From assembly GCA_019187195.1 (NCBI GenBank), contig JABAQT010000079.1:1-53358 (forward strand): DNA of 53,358 nt, given 5' to 3'. Position numbers and translations under genes: made by a program. Origin of the DNA: Bryobacteraceae bacterium. Its GTDB lineage: Bacteria; Acidobacteriota; Terriglobia; Bryobacterales; Bryobacteraceae. The notes beneath the pieces are model-generated. The model saw only the letters and a program-made list of their open reading frames with translations. It was not told the origin of the DNA and did not search any database. Numbering within the stretch: position 1 is the first letter of the stretch; every line of letters starts with the position of its first letter. This document shows positions 1 through 7,949 of this stretch, in pieces.

Positions 1-247
1 CCGCCTGTCCGGGATGCACTTCGAGCACGCCATCCTGATGTTCCACCCGCAGCATGCCTTTCAGCACGATGGTAAATTCATCGAATTCGGGGCGCTGGCC
101 GGGCTCGACCCAGCCGCCGGGCGAACGCATGTGCGCGATGCTCAGGCGAGACTCGCCGGTGTTGACGGCTCCTATGAACTCGTCAATGATCTTCGGCTTG
201 TTTCCCGCGGCTTCGATTCGGGTTGGGGACTGGAGGAGAGCGGGCAT
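1..247 (-). CDS. cupin-domain protein (5' part only)
   Basis: The reverse strand reads from an ATG at 247 off the left edge of the window, giving 82 residues that begin MPALLQSPTRIEAAGNKP. A good ribosome binding site (GGAGAGG) sits about 7 bases upstream of the ATG. The stretch SPGGWVEPGQRPEFDEF followed by TIVLKGMLRVEH looks like the first cupin motif and beta-strands of a small cupin. The usual metal-binding HxH pair is absent in the visible part, so metal binding is doubtful. Function is unknown; small cupins of this kind include sugar-binding and regulatory proteins. It is divergent from the ATPase gene at 340, leaving a 92-base shared upstream region. The C-terminal part lies outside the window. 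Confidence 0.72.
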   Translation of the reverse strand, partial: MPALLQSPTRIEAAGNKPKIIDEFIGAVNTGESRLSIAHMRSPGGWVEPGQRPEFDEFTIVLKGMLRVEHQDGVLEVHPGQA

Positions 248-339
248 GTGTTTCCTCTCCATTATTACCGGCCAGGGCTGGCGGTGTTGCCTTTCATTTT
301 TTCCGGAGAGGTTCCGCGCCGCGGCCGCACTTCACCGGT

Positions 340-1860
340 GTGGGACTCTTTCGCACGCGCAGCGCGGCTGTCTATGGAATCGACGCGCACCTGATCGACG
401 TCGAGGTGGACCTGTACCAGTCCGGGTCGGCGCGTGATTTCATCACGGTGGGGATGCCGGACACGGCGGTGCGGGAAAGCCGGGAGCGGATCAAGTCCGC
501 GCTGATGAACTCGGGATTGGGGTACCCGGCGAAGGCGATCACGATCAACCTGGCGCCGGCGAATGTGCGAAAGGAAGGCGCGGGATTCGATCTTCCAATG
601 GCAATGGGGATACTCGGCGCCATGGGCGCGGTGGCGCACAGCGAACGGTTCCTGCTGGTGGGCGAACTGTCGCTCGACGGCAGCCTGCGCCCGGTGCGCG
701 GAGCGCTTTCGATTGCGGTTTGCGCGCGGCGGGAGGGCGTCCCGGGAGTCGTGGTGCCGGTCGAGAACGCGGCCGAATCGGCCGTGGTGGAAGGAGTGCA
801 GGTTTTCGGGGCGCGGCATCTCTCCGAGGTGGTGGCCCTGCTGCGCGAGCCGGAGAAGTTCCAGCCGCAGGTCCCTGCCGTGCGGACGGCCGGGGAATCC
901 GGCATGGCGGCGCTCGATTTTCGCGACGTGCGCGGGCAGACGACGTCGAAGCGGGCGCTCGAGGTGGCGGCGGCCGGAGCGCACAATGTGCTGATGGTGG
1001 GTCCGCCGGGTTCGGGAAAGACGATGCTCGCCAAGCGAATGGCGGGGATTCTGCCTCCGCTGACATTCGAGGAGGCGATCGAGACCACGAAGGTGCACAG
1101 CGTGGCCGGATTGCTGCCCAAGGGCGTGGCGCTGTTGAGTGAGCGCCCCTTCCGGGCCCCGCACCATACCATCTCCGACGCGGGTCTGATCGGGGGCGGC
1201 AGCGGCGCGCTGCGTCCCGGCGAGGCGAGCCTCGCCCACCATGGAGTGCTCTTTCTGGATGAGATGCCGGAGTTTCCGAGGAACGTTCTCGAGCTGCTGC
1301 GGCAGCCGCTCGAGGACCGCTCGGTAACCCTGGCGCGCTCGAGCATGACGTTGTCGTTTCCCGCGAGTTTCATGCTGGTGGCGGCGATGAACCCCTGCCC
1401 GTGCGGATTTTATGGGGATGCGACGCGCGAGTGCCGCTGCACGGGCGCGATCATCGCCCGCTATCTGGGCAAGATCAGCGGTCCGCTGCTCGACCGGATC
1501 GATCTGCACATCGAGGTCCCGGCGGTGGCGTACAAGGAACTGCGCGGGCGCGACGACGGAGTAACGTCCGCGCGGATGCGGGAGAGGGTGCTGGCGGCGC
1601 GGGACCGCCAGCGGCGCCGTGGCTTCTATAATGCGGATATTCCACCGTCGCAACTGCGCGTCCACTGCTCGCTCGACGGGGCGGGAGAGCGGACGCTCGA
1701 GATGGCAGTGAGGCGGATGGGGCTTTCGGCGCGGGCGCATGACCGGATCCTCAAGGTGGCGCGCACGATCGCGGATCTCGATGGGGCGGATCAGGTGTCG
1801 GCAAAGCACCTGGCGGAGGCGGTTCAGTACCGCAGCCTGGACCGGAACTACTGGACCTGA
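340..1860 (+). CDS. comM: YifB/ComM-family Mg-chelatase-like AAA+ ATPase
   Basis: This is a 506-residue AAA+ ATPase of the YifB/ComM family. In Haemophilus and Vibrio, ComM is a hexameric branch-migration helicase that helps integrate transformed DNA. The N-terminal Lon-protease-like domain starts with RSAAVYGIDAHLIDVEVDL. Walker A (GPPGSGKT) is near residue 221 and Walker B (LFLDEMPEF) near residue 304. The family motif NPCPCGFYGD and a C-terminal Mg-chelatase domain follow. The open frame extends upstream to 223, but only the GTG at 340 gives the usual family N-terminus (MGLFRTRSAAVYG) and length. No convincing ribosome binding site precedes that GTG, so the start rests on homology. The family is widespread even in bacteria not known to be transformable. 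Confidence 0.92.
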   Translation: MGLFRTRSAAVYGIDAHLIDVEVDLYQSGSARDFITVGMPDTAVRESRERIKSALMNSGLGYPAKAITINLAPANVRKEGAGFDLPMAMGILGAMGAVAHSERFLLVGELSLDGSLRPVRGALSIAVCARREGVPGVVVPVENAAESAVVEGVQVFGARHLSEVVALLREPEKFQPQVPAVRTAGESGMAALDFRDVRGQTTSKRALEVAAAGAHNVLMVGPPGSGKTMLAKRMAGILPPLTFEEAIETTKVHSVAGLLPKGVALLSERPFRAPHHTISDAGLIGGGSGALRPGEASLAHHGVLFLDEMPEFPRNVLELLRQPLEDRSVTLARSSMTLSFPASFMLVAAMNPCPCGFYGDATRECRCTGAIIARYLGKISGPLLDRIDLHIEVPAVAYKELRGRDDGVTSARMRERVLAARDRQRRRGFYNADIPPSQLRVHCSLDGAGERTLEMAVRRMGLSARAHDRILKVARTIADLDGADQVSAKHLAEAVQYRSLDRNYWT

Positions 1861-1917
1861 TACCAATCCTAGTTAGCTTCGTATAAAGCGACAAGACCAA
1901 GCAGCCGATTGTAGAGC

Positions 1918-2157
1918 ATGACCATCCAACGGTTCGCTCGAAAGGTTGTGGTCTGTGCGCTTGTTCTCGCGCACGCCGGCGCGTTGACCAGTGCCACCGC
2001 ACAGAAGTTGGAGGACGCAGTCGTCTACGTAACACTTACCGGAAAGAAGTACCATGCAAAGGGCTGTAGGACGCTGCATCGATCCAAGACAATCACGGAG
2101 ATCAAGCAGTCCGAAGCGGTGAGACAAGGGTACGGGCCTTGCAAGGTGTGTCATTGA
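1918..2157 (+). CDS. small secreted Cys/His protein, possible zinc site
   Basis: This gene encodes a 79-residue protein with an N-terminal signal peptide (basic start, hydrophobic VVVCALVLAHAGALTSATA). A short mature domain follows, with the pattern YVTLTGKKYHAKGCRTLH and a terminal GYGPCKVCH. A Cys-His-Cys-x2-Cys arrangement of this type resembles the Ada-like zinc-binding tail found attached to, or next to, secreted nucleases in many bacteria. That similarity is from memory of the family and is not tested here. It lies 28 bases upstream of a thermonuclease gene on the same strand, suggesting a two-gene operon. The local base composition is visibly less GC-rich than the flanking genes, which may hint at transfer. 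The ribosome binding site is weak. Confidence 0.75.
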   Translation: MTIQRFARKVVVCALVLAHAGALTSATAQKLEDAVVYVTLTGKKYHAKGCRTLHRSKTITEIKQSEAVRQGYGPCKVCH

Positions 2158-2185
2158 CCGGCGGGCCGTTCCCGGCCATATTCCC

Positions 2186-2707
2186 ATGACATGGCTATCC
2201 GTGGCTCCGGTCCTGCTTGCATCGTGTGTTTGTGCGGCGCAAACCGCCGGCACCGTCGAGTTTCAGGCCAGGGTGATTTCCATCGTGGACGGCGATACGA
2301 TCACCATTCTCCACGATGGCGTCCCTGAACGGATCAGACTTCATGGGATCGACTGTCCCGAAAGGAAGCAGGCGTTCGGGACCAGGGCCAAACAGTTCAC
2401 CGGAAGGTTGGCGCGGGAAAAGACCGTCACGCTTCGAACCCATGGGAAGGACCGCTATGGACGGACCATCGCCGAAGTGATTCTGCCGGACGGACGAAAT
2501 CTGAATCACGAAATCGTGAGGGCGGGGCTCGCGTGGTGGTTCCGGAAGTACGCACCATGGGATGAAGACCTGTCCCGGCTGGAATCCGAAGCGAGGACTG
2601 ACAAGCGCGGGATCTGGTCTGAACCCGGCCCCATGTCGCCGTGGACCTTTCGCCTGATGCGGAAAACCCGGCGGAAAGCGCCCCTCCCGCGTTCCCACGG
2701 CGAATGA
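2186..2707 (+). CDS. secreted thermonuclease (staphylococcal nuclease family)
   Basis: This gene encodes a 173-residue SNase-fold nuclease with a signal peptide (cleavage probably after CAAQ, around residue 19). The staphylococcal nuclease hallmarks are present. These are a calcium-site VDGDTIT with D35 and D37, IRLHGIDCPE with R51, D56 and E59, and DRYGR with R93, matching the Arg/Glu/Arg catalytic set of the family. It should hydrolyse DNA or RNA in the periplasm or outside the cell. The C-terminal tail after residue 155 is strongly basic (RLMRKTRRK), which may aid nucleic-acid binding. It is probably co-transcribed with the preceding small Cys/His protein. Confidence 0.93.
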   Translation: MTWLSVAPVLLASCVCAAQTAGTVEFQARVISIVDGDTITILHDGVPERIRLHGIDCPERKQAFGTRAKQFTGRLAREKTVTLRTHGKDRYGRTIAEVILPDGRNLNHEIVRAGLAWWFRKYAPWDEDLSRLESEARTDKRGIWSEPGPMSPWTFRLMRKTRRKAPLPRSHGE

Positions 2708-2763
2708 CGGGAATCCCAGGGCGGCGCGAACGGGCTTGCAAAATGGAGTAAGCTGCTCCTATT

Positions 2764-3483
2764 GTGCCTGACGTTCCAACTTCGCCCCGGCTGCCCTTCG
2801 GCTCCGATGATCTCCGTCTGCCGGATGAGTTGCGCGCTCCGCTTCGAGCTCACCTGGCCGCCCTGCGGAAGCAGTATGTGGATCGCGGCTGGGCCGGAAA
2901 CGTGGGCTTCGGCCGGCGTCCCGCGCTCATCGTGATCGACCTCGCGCTGTGGTGGACCGACCCGTCAAATCACTCCCAGGGCAGCAATGTGGATTCCGTG
3001 GTCGAAGCCGTGCGCGCCCTGCTGAAGGGGGCACGCGCGGCCGGCATTCCCATCTTTTTCACTACCTGGGATTATGACTGGTCCTTTCCCCCCTCGCCGC
3101 ATGACCGGAAGGTGCGGATGGAATTGAAGCCGGGCGATGAGCGCTGGTTTGAACTGGATCCGCGGCTCGAGCGGCGGCCGGAGGAGCGGATCATCGCCAA
3201 GCGCTATGCGTCGAGTTTCAAGGGCACAAACCTGCACGAGAACCTGACGGCGCTCGGAGTGGACACGCTGGTTGTAACCGGCGTGAGCACGAGCCACTGC
3301 GTGTACGCCACCTGCCGCGACGCCACGGACAGCTTCCGTGTGATAGTGCCGCGCGAAGCGGTGGGGGAGCGCTGCGAGATCATGCACGAGGTGAACCTGC
3401 TCGATATCGAGGTGGATCTGGGCGATGTGCGGGAATTGGCGGACGTGCTTTCCTATTTTGAAGAGTGCCGGCCAGAGCGCTGA
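2764..3483 (+). CDS. isochorismatase-family cysteine hydrolase
   Basis: This 239-residue protein has the isochorismatase-like hydrolase fold. Its likely catalytic triad is D59 (in ALIVIDLAL), K146 (in IIAKRYASSF) and C179 (in GVSTSHCVYATCRDA). The sequence around the nucleophile and the N-terminal extension of about 50 residues resemble N-carbamoylsarcosine amidase-type members more than true isochorismatases. A C-N hydrolase acting on an amide or ureide is therefore the better guess, but the substrate is unknown. It starts at a GTG, with GGAG about 15 bases upstream. It converges on the antiporter gene ending at 3503 with only 19 bases between stops, and no terminator is visible there. Confidence 0.88.
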   Translation: MPDVPTSPRLPFGSDDLRLPDELRAPLRAHLAALRKQYVDRGWAGNVGFGRRPALIVIDLALWWTDPSNHSQGSNVDSVVEAVRALLKGARAAGIPIFFTTWDYDWSFPPSPHDRKVRMELKPGDERWFELDPRLERRPEERIIAKRYASSFKGTNLHENLTALGVDTLVVTGVSTSHCVYATCRDATDSFRVIVPREAVGERCEIMHEVNLLDIEVDLGDVRELADVLSYFEECRPER

Positions 3484-3502
3484 ATCGACCCTCCGCGTCC
3501 GC

Positions 3503-4840
3503 CTACAGGAACCGCACCCACAAGTAGAGGTGCGAAAGCAGAATCGACAGGATCATCAGCAGAAAGCTCGACTTGAGATACGCCAGAAACCGGATGGGCT
3601 GGCCGGCGCGTTCGGCCATTCCGGCGACGACGAGGTTGGCGGAAGCGCCGATGAGCGTTCCGTTGCCGCCCAGACACGCGCCGAGCGAGAGCGCCCACCA
3701 AAGAGGCAGCAACCCCTCATCGCCGCCGAAAGCCGGGGCCATCGACTTGATGAGCGGGATCATGGTGGCGACGAAGGGAATGTTGTCGATAAACGCCGAA
3801 AGGATGGCGGAGCCCCACAGAACGGCGATGACCGTTACATTCCGATCGCCGCCCGTGGCCTCGAGAAGCTCTTTCGCCATCCTCGCGATCACACCCGAGG
3901 ACTCGAGGCCGTGAACGAGAATGAAAAGGCCAAGAAAGAACATCAGAGTGACCCATTCCACCTCGGAAAAGGCATGGTGAACGCTCCTGGCCTGTTCGTC
4001 GGCGCCGCGGTGAAAGTTATCGAGCAGCAGTAGAAAGGCGGCTCCGAACATGGCGATGGTGGCCGGTTGGATGGCGGCGGAGTGGGCGAGCACGAAGCCG
4101 GTGATCACCGCGGCCAGGACGGCCAGCGACTGCTTGAGCAGGCGCGGATCGGTGATGGCCTCGCGTTCGTTGAACTTCATGACGCGATTCATGGCGGCCT
4201 CGGTGGCGGTCAACTCGCGCCGCCAGAGGAAGAAGATGGGTATCAGGGTGGCGGCCATCACCACGAGGATTACGGGCGTCAGGTTGAAGACGAAGTCGTT
4301 GAAGGTGAGACCCACCGATGAGCCGATCATGATGTTCGGCGGATCCCCGATGAGGGTGGCAGTGCCGCCGATGTTCGAGAAGAGAATTTCGGAGAGCAGG
4401 TAGGGGTAAGGCTTCACCTTCAATTCCTCGGTGATGAGCAGGGTCACGGGAACAATCAGCAGTACGGTGGTGACGTTATCGAGCAGCGCGGAAAGCAGCG
4501 CGGTCACAATCGAGAGCATGAAGAGAACGCCGATGGGTCGCGCCTTCACCTTCTTGGCCGACCAGATGGCGAGGTACTGAAATACTCCGCACTTGCCGGT
4601 GATGCCGACAATCACCATCATTCCGAGCAGCAATCCGATGGTGTTGAAGTCCACGCCGCGAATGGCGGCCTCCTGCGTGAGCACGCCGGCAAGGATCATC
4701 AGCCCCGCCCCCAGCAGAGCCAGAATGGCCCGGTTCAGTTTCTCCGTGATCACCATCACGTAGACCGCGGCAAAAATGAAGCTCGAGACCCAAGCCGCGT
4801 TCCATCCGAAGATCACCTTCGCGGCGCTTTCCGAATGCAT
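3503..4840 (-). CDS. NhaD/ArsB-type Na+/H+ antiporter or ion permease (copy 2)
   Basis: This is a 445-residue polytopic membrane protein of the ion-transporter superfamily that includes NhaD, ArsB and citrate carriers. It has about eleven hydrophobic segments in two inverted halves. Each half carries a matching reentrant motif: GGTATLIGDPPNIMIG at 158-173 and GGNGTLIGASANLVVAG at 391-407. Acidic residues on helices (DNVTT at 121, IDNIPF at 351) are typical of NhaD-like antiporters. It is the last gene of a three-gene minus-strand run and begins 7 bases after the CBS gene ends. It is about four-fifths identical by eye to the protein at 5349-6689, so the pair arose by tandem duplication. NhaD-type Na+/H+ exchange is preferred because of the nearby Rnf genes; arsenite or anion transport cannot be excluded. 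Confidence 0.87.
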   Translation of the reverse strand: MHSESAAKVIFGWNAAWVSSFIFAAVYVMVITEKLNRAILALLGAGLMILAGVLTQEAAIRGVDFNTIGLLLGMMVIVGITGKCGVFQYLAIWSAKKVKARPIGVLFMLSIVTALLSALLDNVTTVLLIVPVTLLITEELKVKPYPYLLSEILFSNIGGTATLIGDPPNIMIGSSVGLTFNDFVFNLTPVILVVMAATLIPIFFLWRRELTATEAAMNRVMKFNEREAITDPRLLKQSLAVLAAVITGFVLAHSAAIQPATIAMFGAAFLLLLDNFHRGADEQARSVHHAFSEVEWVTLMFFLGLFILVHGLESSGVIARMAKELLEATGGDRNVTVIAVLWGSAILSAFIDNIPFVATMIPLIKSMAPAFGGDEGLLPLWWALSLGACLGGNGTLIGASANLVVAGMAERAGQPIRFLAYLKSSFLLMILSILLSHLYLWVRFL

Positions 4841-4847
4841 TCTTCAG

Positions 4848-5306
4848 TCACCCCTTATCCCGCAGCCTGTTGAGGATTTCCCATGGGGTGAGAATCCCGA
4901 GGAACCTGCGTGTCTTCTTTTCCACCACGGGGAGAACTCCGTCATGGTGATAGAGCATGAGGATGGCCTCTTTGATGGACGTTTCCGGATGGATGGCCGG
5001 GGCTTCCTTGTCCTTGAGAAACTGAGTGACCGGACGTGGGCCGGCCTCGAGAACCTTTTCCCGCAGTTCCTCGACCGAGCCCGGCATGAAGCTGAGATCG
5101 GTTATGGCCCCCTCGATCGTGGCGGCCTTGGGAAGCAACAACTCCCAGAGGTCGTAGAGATAGAACATGCCGCGGTAGATTCCGGCGGAATCGAGCACGG
5201 GGAGGGCGCGGATGTGGCGCTCGAGCAGGATCTCGAGGGCGCCGCCGAAGGTCTCCTCCATGGTAATGGTCACCGGATGCGGATTGAGCAGGTCTTTAGC
5301 GGTCAT
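4848..5306 (-). CDS. CBS-domain pair protein
   Basis: This is a 152-residue soluble protein made of two CBS domains. The first covers about residues 5-60 (AKDLLNPHPVTITMEETFGGALEIL, broken by RHIRALPVLD) and the second about residues 90-148, ending in GILTPWEILNRLRDKG. CBS pairs commonly bind adenine nucleotides and regulate a partner protein. The ATG at 5306 is preferred over the GTG at 5315 because GAGGTGA lies just 5 bases before the ATG. It sits between two near-identical NhaD-like antiporter genes on the same strand. A role as a nucleotide-sensing regulator of these transporters is therefore plausible, but it is inferred only from context. Confidence 0.88.
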   Translation of the reverse strand: MTAKDLLNPHPVTITMEETFGGALEILLERHIRALPVLDSAGIYRGMFYLYDLWELLLPKAATIEGAITDLSFMPGSVEELREKVLEAGPRPVTQFLKDKEAPAIHPETSIKEAILMLYHHDGVLPVVEKKTRRFLGILTPWEILNRLRDKG

Positions 5307-5348
5307 GGGAGTCACCTCGAAGAAGCGGATTCGAACATGCCGGCCGGG

Positions 5349-6689
5349 TCACAGATAGCGAAGCCAAAGATAAAGATGGCACACGGCGACGGACAACACC
5401 ATTAGCAGAAAGCAGGACTTCAGGTAGGCCATGAAGCGGATAGGTTGCCCGGCGCGTTCCGCCATGCCGGCCACCACCAGGTTGGCCGACGCGCCGATGA
5501 GCGTTCCGTTCCCGCCGAGGCAGGCTCCGAGCGAAAGCGCCCACCACAGGGGCAGCAGCGCATGGGAGCCGCCAAACGTGGAAGCCATGGACTTGATGAG
5601 CGGGATCATGGTGGCGACAAACGGGATGTTGTCGATGAAGGCGGAGAGGATCGCCGATCCCCAAAGGATCGCGATCACAGTGACGTTGCGATCTCCGCCG
5701 GTAGCGGCCAGAAGCGCCTGGGCCATCTTCGCGATGACGCCGGAAACCTCCAGGCCATGGACAAGGATGAATAGTCCGAGAAAGAAGATGAGCGTGACCC
5801 ACTCCACCTCGGCGAAAGCGTGGTGTACATTCTTTGACTGCTCATCGGCGCTCCGGCCGAGGTTGTCGAGCAGGAGCAGAACAGCGGCCCCAAACATGGC
5901 GACGGTCGCCGGTTCCACATGCAGCGCATGCGCGAGGATGAATCCGGAAATGACGCAGGCGAGCACGAACATCGATTGCTTCAATAGCCGGAGGTCGGTG
6001 ATCGCCTCGCGGTCATTGAAGCGCATCACTTTTTCCATGGCCGCTTCGGTTGTAACCAGGTCTTTGCGCCAGATGAGGAAGATGGGGATCAGCGTGGCGG
6101 GCATCACCAGCAGGATAGCCGGGGTGAGATGGAGCACGAAATCGTTGAAAGTGAGGCCCACCGAGGAGCCGATCATGATGTTCGGCGGGTCCCCGATCAA
6201 GGTCGCCGTACCGCCGATGTTCGAGAACAGCACCTCGGAGATGAGGTAGGGATAAGGTTTCACCTTCAGCTCTTCGGTGATCAGTAAGGTGACAGGAACA
6301 ATCAGCAGAACCGTGGTCACGTTGTCGAGAAAGGCGGAAAGAACTCCGGTTACGATCGAGAGCATGAACAGCACGCCCATGGGACGCGCTCGTACTTTCT
6401 TGGCTGACCAGATGGCGAGAAACTGAAAGACGCCGCACTTGCCGGTGATGCCGACGATAACCATCATCCCCAGCAATAGACCTATGGTGTTAAAGTCAAT
6501 GCCGCGAACAGCCGCCTCCTGGGTAAGAACACCCCCCAGGATCATCAGGCCCGCTCCCAGCAGCGCGAGGATGGCCCGGTTGAGTTTCTCGAGCACCACC
6601 ATCACGTAAACCGCGACAAAGATAACGGTGGCAACCCAGGCGGCGCTCCAGCCAAGGATCACATGGCCGGCAGTTGTTTCCGCATGCAT
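5349..6689 (-). CDS. NhaD/ArsB-type Na+/H+ antiporter or ion permease (copy 1)
   Basis: This is a 446-residue polytopic membrane protein and the paralogue of the one at 3503-4840. It has the same two reentrant motifs (GGTATLIGDPPNIMIG and GGNGTLIGASANLVVAG) and the same acidic helix residues. Differences are concentrated near the N-terminus and in the cytoplasmic loop around residues 205-260, where regulation could differ. It is the first gene of the run antiporter-CBS-antiporter and has a clear ribosome binding site (AAGGAG, 9 bases before the ATG). It is separated from apbE by 46 bases on the same strand, so the apbE promoter might also feed it. The expected role is exchange of Na+ for H+ across the inner membrane, complementing an ion-pumping Rnf complex. 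Confidence 0.87.
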   Translation of the reverse strand: MHAETTAGHVILGWSAAWVATVIFVAVYVMVVLEKLNRAILALLGAGLMILGGVLTQEAAVRGIDFNTIGLLLGMMVIVGITGKCGVFQFLAIWSAKKVRARPMGVLFMLSIVTGVLSAFLDNVTTVLLIVPVTLLITEELKVKPYPYLISEVLFSNIGGTATLIGDPPNIMIGSSVGLTFNDFVLHLTPAILLVMPATLIPIFLIWRKDLVTTEAAMEKVMRFNDREAITDLRLLKQSMFVLACVISGFILAHALHVEPATVAMFGAAVLLLLDNLGRSADEQSKNVHHAFAEVEWVTLIFFLGLFILVHGLEVSGVIAKMAQALLAATGGDRNVTVIAILWGSAILSAFIDNIPFVATMIPLIKSMASTFGGSHALLPLWWALSLGACLGGNGTLIGASANLVVAGMAERAGQPIRFMAYLKSCFLLMVLSVAVCHLYLWLRYL

Positions 6690-6735
6690 GAAATGCGTCT
6701 CCTTAACGCGTAAACTGTCCTGACCGGAAAACTGC

Positions 6736-7734
6736 TTATTTCTGCTCGAATTGACGCGCGAAACCTTCCGTCATATGACGTTTGCCTTGCACGTCGACGA
6801 CCAGCGCGTCCACATTCTCGCGGCGCGCGAGATCGAGGCCCTTTCCGGCGCCGAGGATGAAGATGCCCTTAGCCAGCACCACGGCCTTTTCGGCCTCTCG
6901 AGCGAGAACGCTCACGGACATCGAAGCATTGGCGGGGTAGCCTGTCCGCGGGTCAATAATGTGGTGGTAGCGGACTCCGTTGACGATGCGGAACCGCTCG
7001 TAGTCGCCGGAAGTGACCAGCGCTCCGGCGGTGAGTTTCACCATGCCGGTCATCCGCCCGCGTTCGGCGCGCGGATCCTGAATGCCGAGCCGCCAGGGTT
7101 CGCCCCGGTTCGTTCCCGAGACCAGGATGTCTCCGCCGCCGTCCACCAGGAAATTCTCAAATCCTTCTTTCTTCAGCGCTTGGGAGGCCCGGTCGACGGC
7201 GTATCCCTTGGCGATTCCCCCGAGGCCGATATTCATTCCGGCGGGGATATAGACTCGGTTGCCCTCGATCCGGATGGCGCGGTAGTTGATCCTCTTGCGA
7301 GCTTCTTCCACCTCGTGGGGGGAAGGGGGCGCAAAGGCGCCGTCAAAGCGCCAGATGTTGCCCATGCCGCGCCAGGTGACGTCAAAGACGCCTTCCGTGA
7401 TTTCGCTGTAGTGAATGGACCTTTCGAGCATTTCACGCAGTTCGGCCGGCACATCGACGGGATGCTTTCCAGCGGCTGCATTGACGGCGGATATGGGAGA
7501 ATCGGGCCTCCATTCGCTCATCATGCGATCGATGCGCTCGAGCTCCGTGTATGCGGCCGTGATGGCTTTCCGCGCCGCCTCTGGCTGGTGGCCGGCAACC
7601 TCGATTGTCCAGACGGTCCCCATCAACGGCCTCTGGACTTTCAGGAGCCCATTCTCCGATTCGCGGTGAGCGGCGTAGCGCACCGCCACGAGCAGGCCGG
7701 CGATTCCGAGGCCGAGGAGAGTCTTGCGCCACAT
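6736..7734 (-). CDS. apbE: FAD:protein FMN transferase
   Basis: This 332-residue ApbE-family protein has an N-terminal membrane anchor or signal (KTLLGLGIAGLLVAVRYAA). ApbE uses FAD to attach FMN covalently to a Thr in flavoproteins such as RnfG, RnfD, NqrB and NqrC. Visible family features are RPLMGTVWTIEV, the MSEWRPDSPISAVN segment, GGIAKGYAVDRA, the GGGDI motif and the Mg-site region IDPRTGYPA. The open frame continues 85 residues upstream. Only the ATG at 7734 begins with a sensible membrane anchor, and the extension would run through the intergenic region and promoter. It is divergent from rnfB, and its targets RnfD and RnfG are encoded in that divergent operon. Confidence 0.94.
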   Translation of the reverse strand: MWRKTLLGLGIAGLLVAVRYAAHRESENGLLKVQRPLMGTVWTIEVAGHQPEAARKAITAAYTELERIDRMMSEWRPDSPISAVNAAAGKHPVDVPAELREMLERSIHYSEITEGVFDVTWRGMGNIWRFDGAFAPPSPHEVEEARKRINYRAIRIEGNRVYIPAGMNIGLGGIAKGYAVDRASQALKKEGFENFLVDGGGDILVSGTNRGEPWRLGIQDPRAERGRMTGMVKLTAGALVTSGDYERFRIVNGVRYHHIIDPRTGYPANASMSVSVLAREAEKAVVLAKGIFILGAGKGLDLARRENVDALVVDVQGKRHMTEGFARQFEQK

Positions 7735-7762
7735 CTTCTCATTAGTGTAAAGGCGGCATGTG

Positions 7763-7778
7763 TGGCAAGGAACTTGCA
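7763..7778 (+). promoter_or_regulatory. candidate sigma-54 (-24/-12) promoter for the rnf operon
   Basis: The sequence TGGCAAGGAACTTGCA matches the sigma-54 consensus TGGCACG-N4-TTGCA at all but one defined base. The invariant GG (7764-7765) and GC (7776-7777) are separated by exactly 10 bases. It points toward rnfB and would start transcription near 7790, leaving a leader of about 160 bases before the rnfB ATG. No enhancer-binding site was recognised. This is a single-sequence motif match only. Confidence 0.5.
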
Positions 7779-7949
7779 CTGGCCCCTGAGGCGAGGATTG
7801 CCGGTGAAACTCTCCACTGCAAGCTGGCTGATTCCATTGCCGGACTGCCTCAAATGGCGCAGGCCCGGCGAGAATCGGGCTTGGGCGTCTGGGGCAAATA
7901 CCCCTACTTGTGGTGGTTGCCGCACCCCGAACTCTCGAAGGGAATTCGT

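Noticed and set aside
14..394. Plus-strand open frame at the left edge
   Set aside because: The minus strand gives a cupin N-terminus with a good ribosome binding site over the same bases; the plus-strand product has no recognisable features.
265..1866. Long open frame on the minus strand across the ComM gene
   Set aside because: It mirrors the codon pattern of a high-GC gene, is Arg/His/Pro-rich, has no recognisable domain and no ribosome binding site; the plus-strand gene has clear AAA+ motifs.
7758..7949. N-terminal extension of RnfB back to 7758
   Set aside because: The extension would run through the candidate promoter, has no family similarity, and the ATG at 7950 has a proper ribosome binding site and the normal membrane helix.
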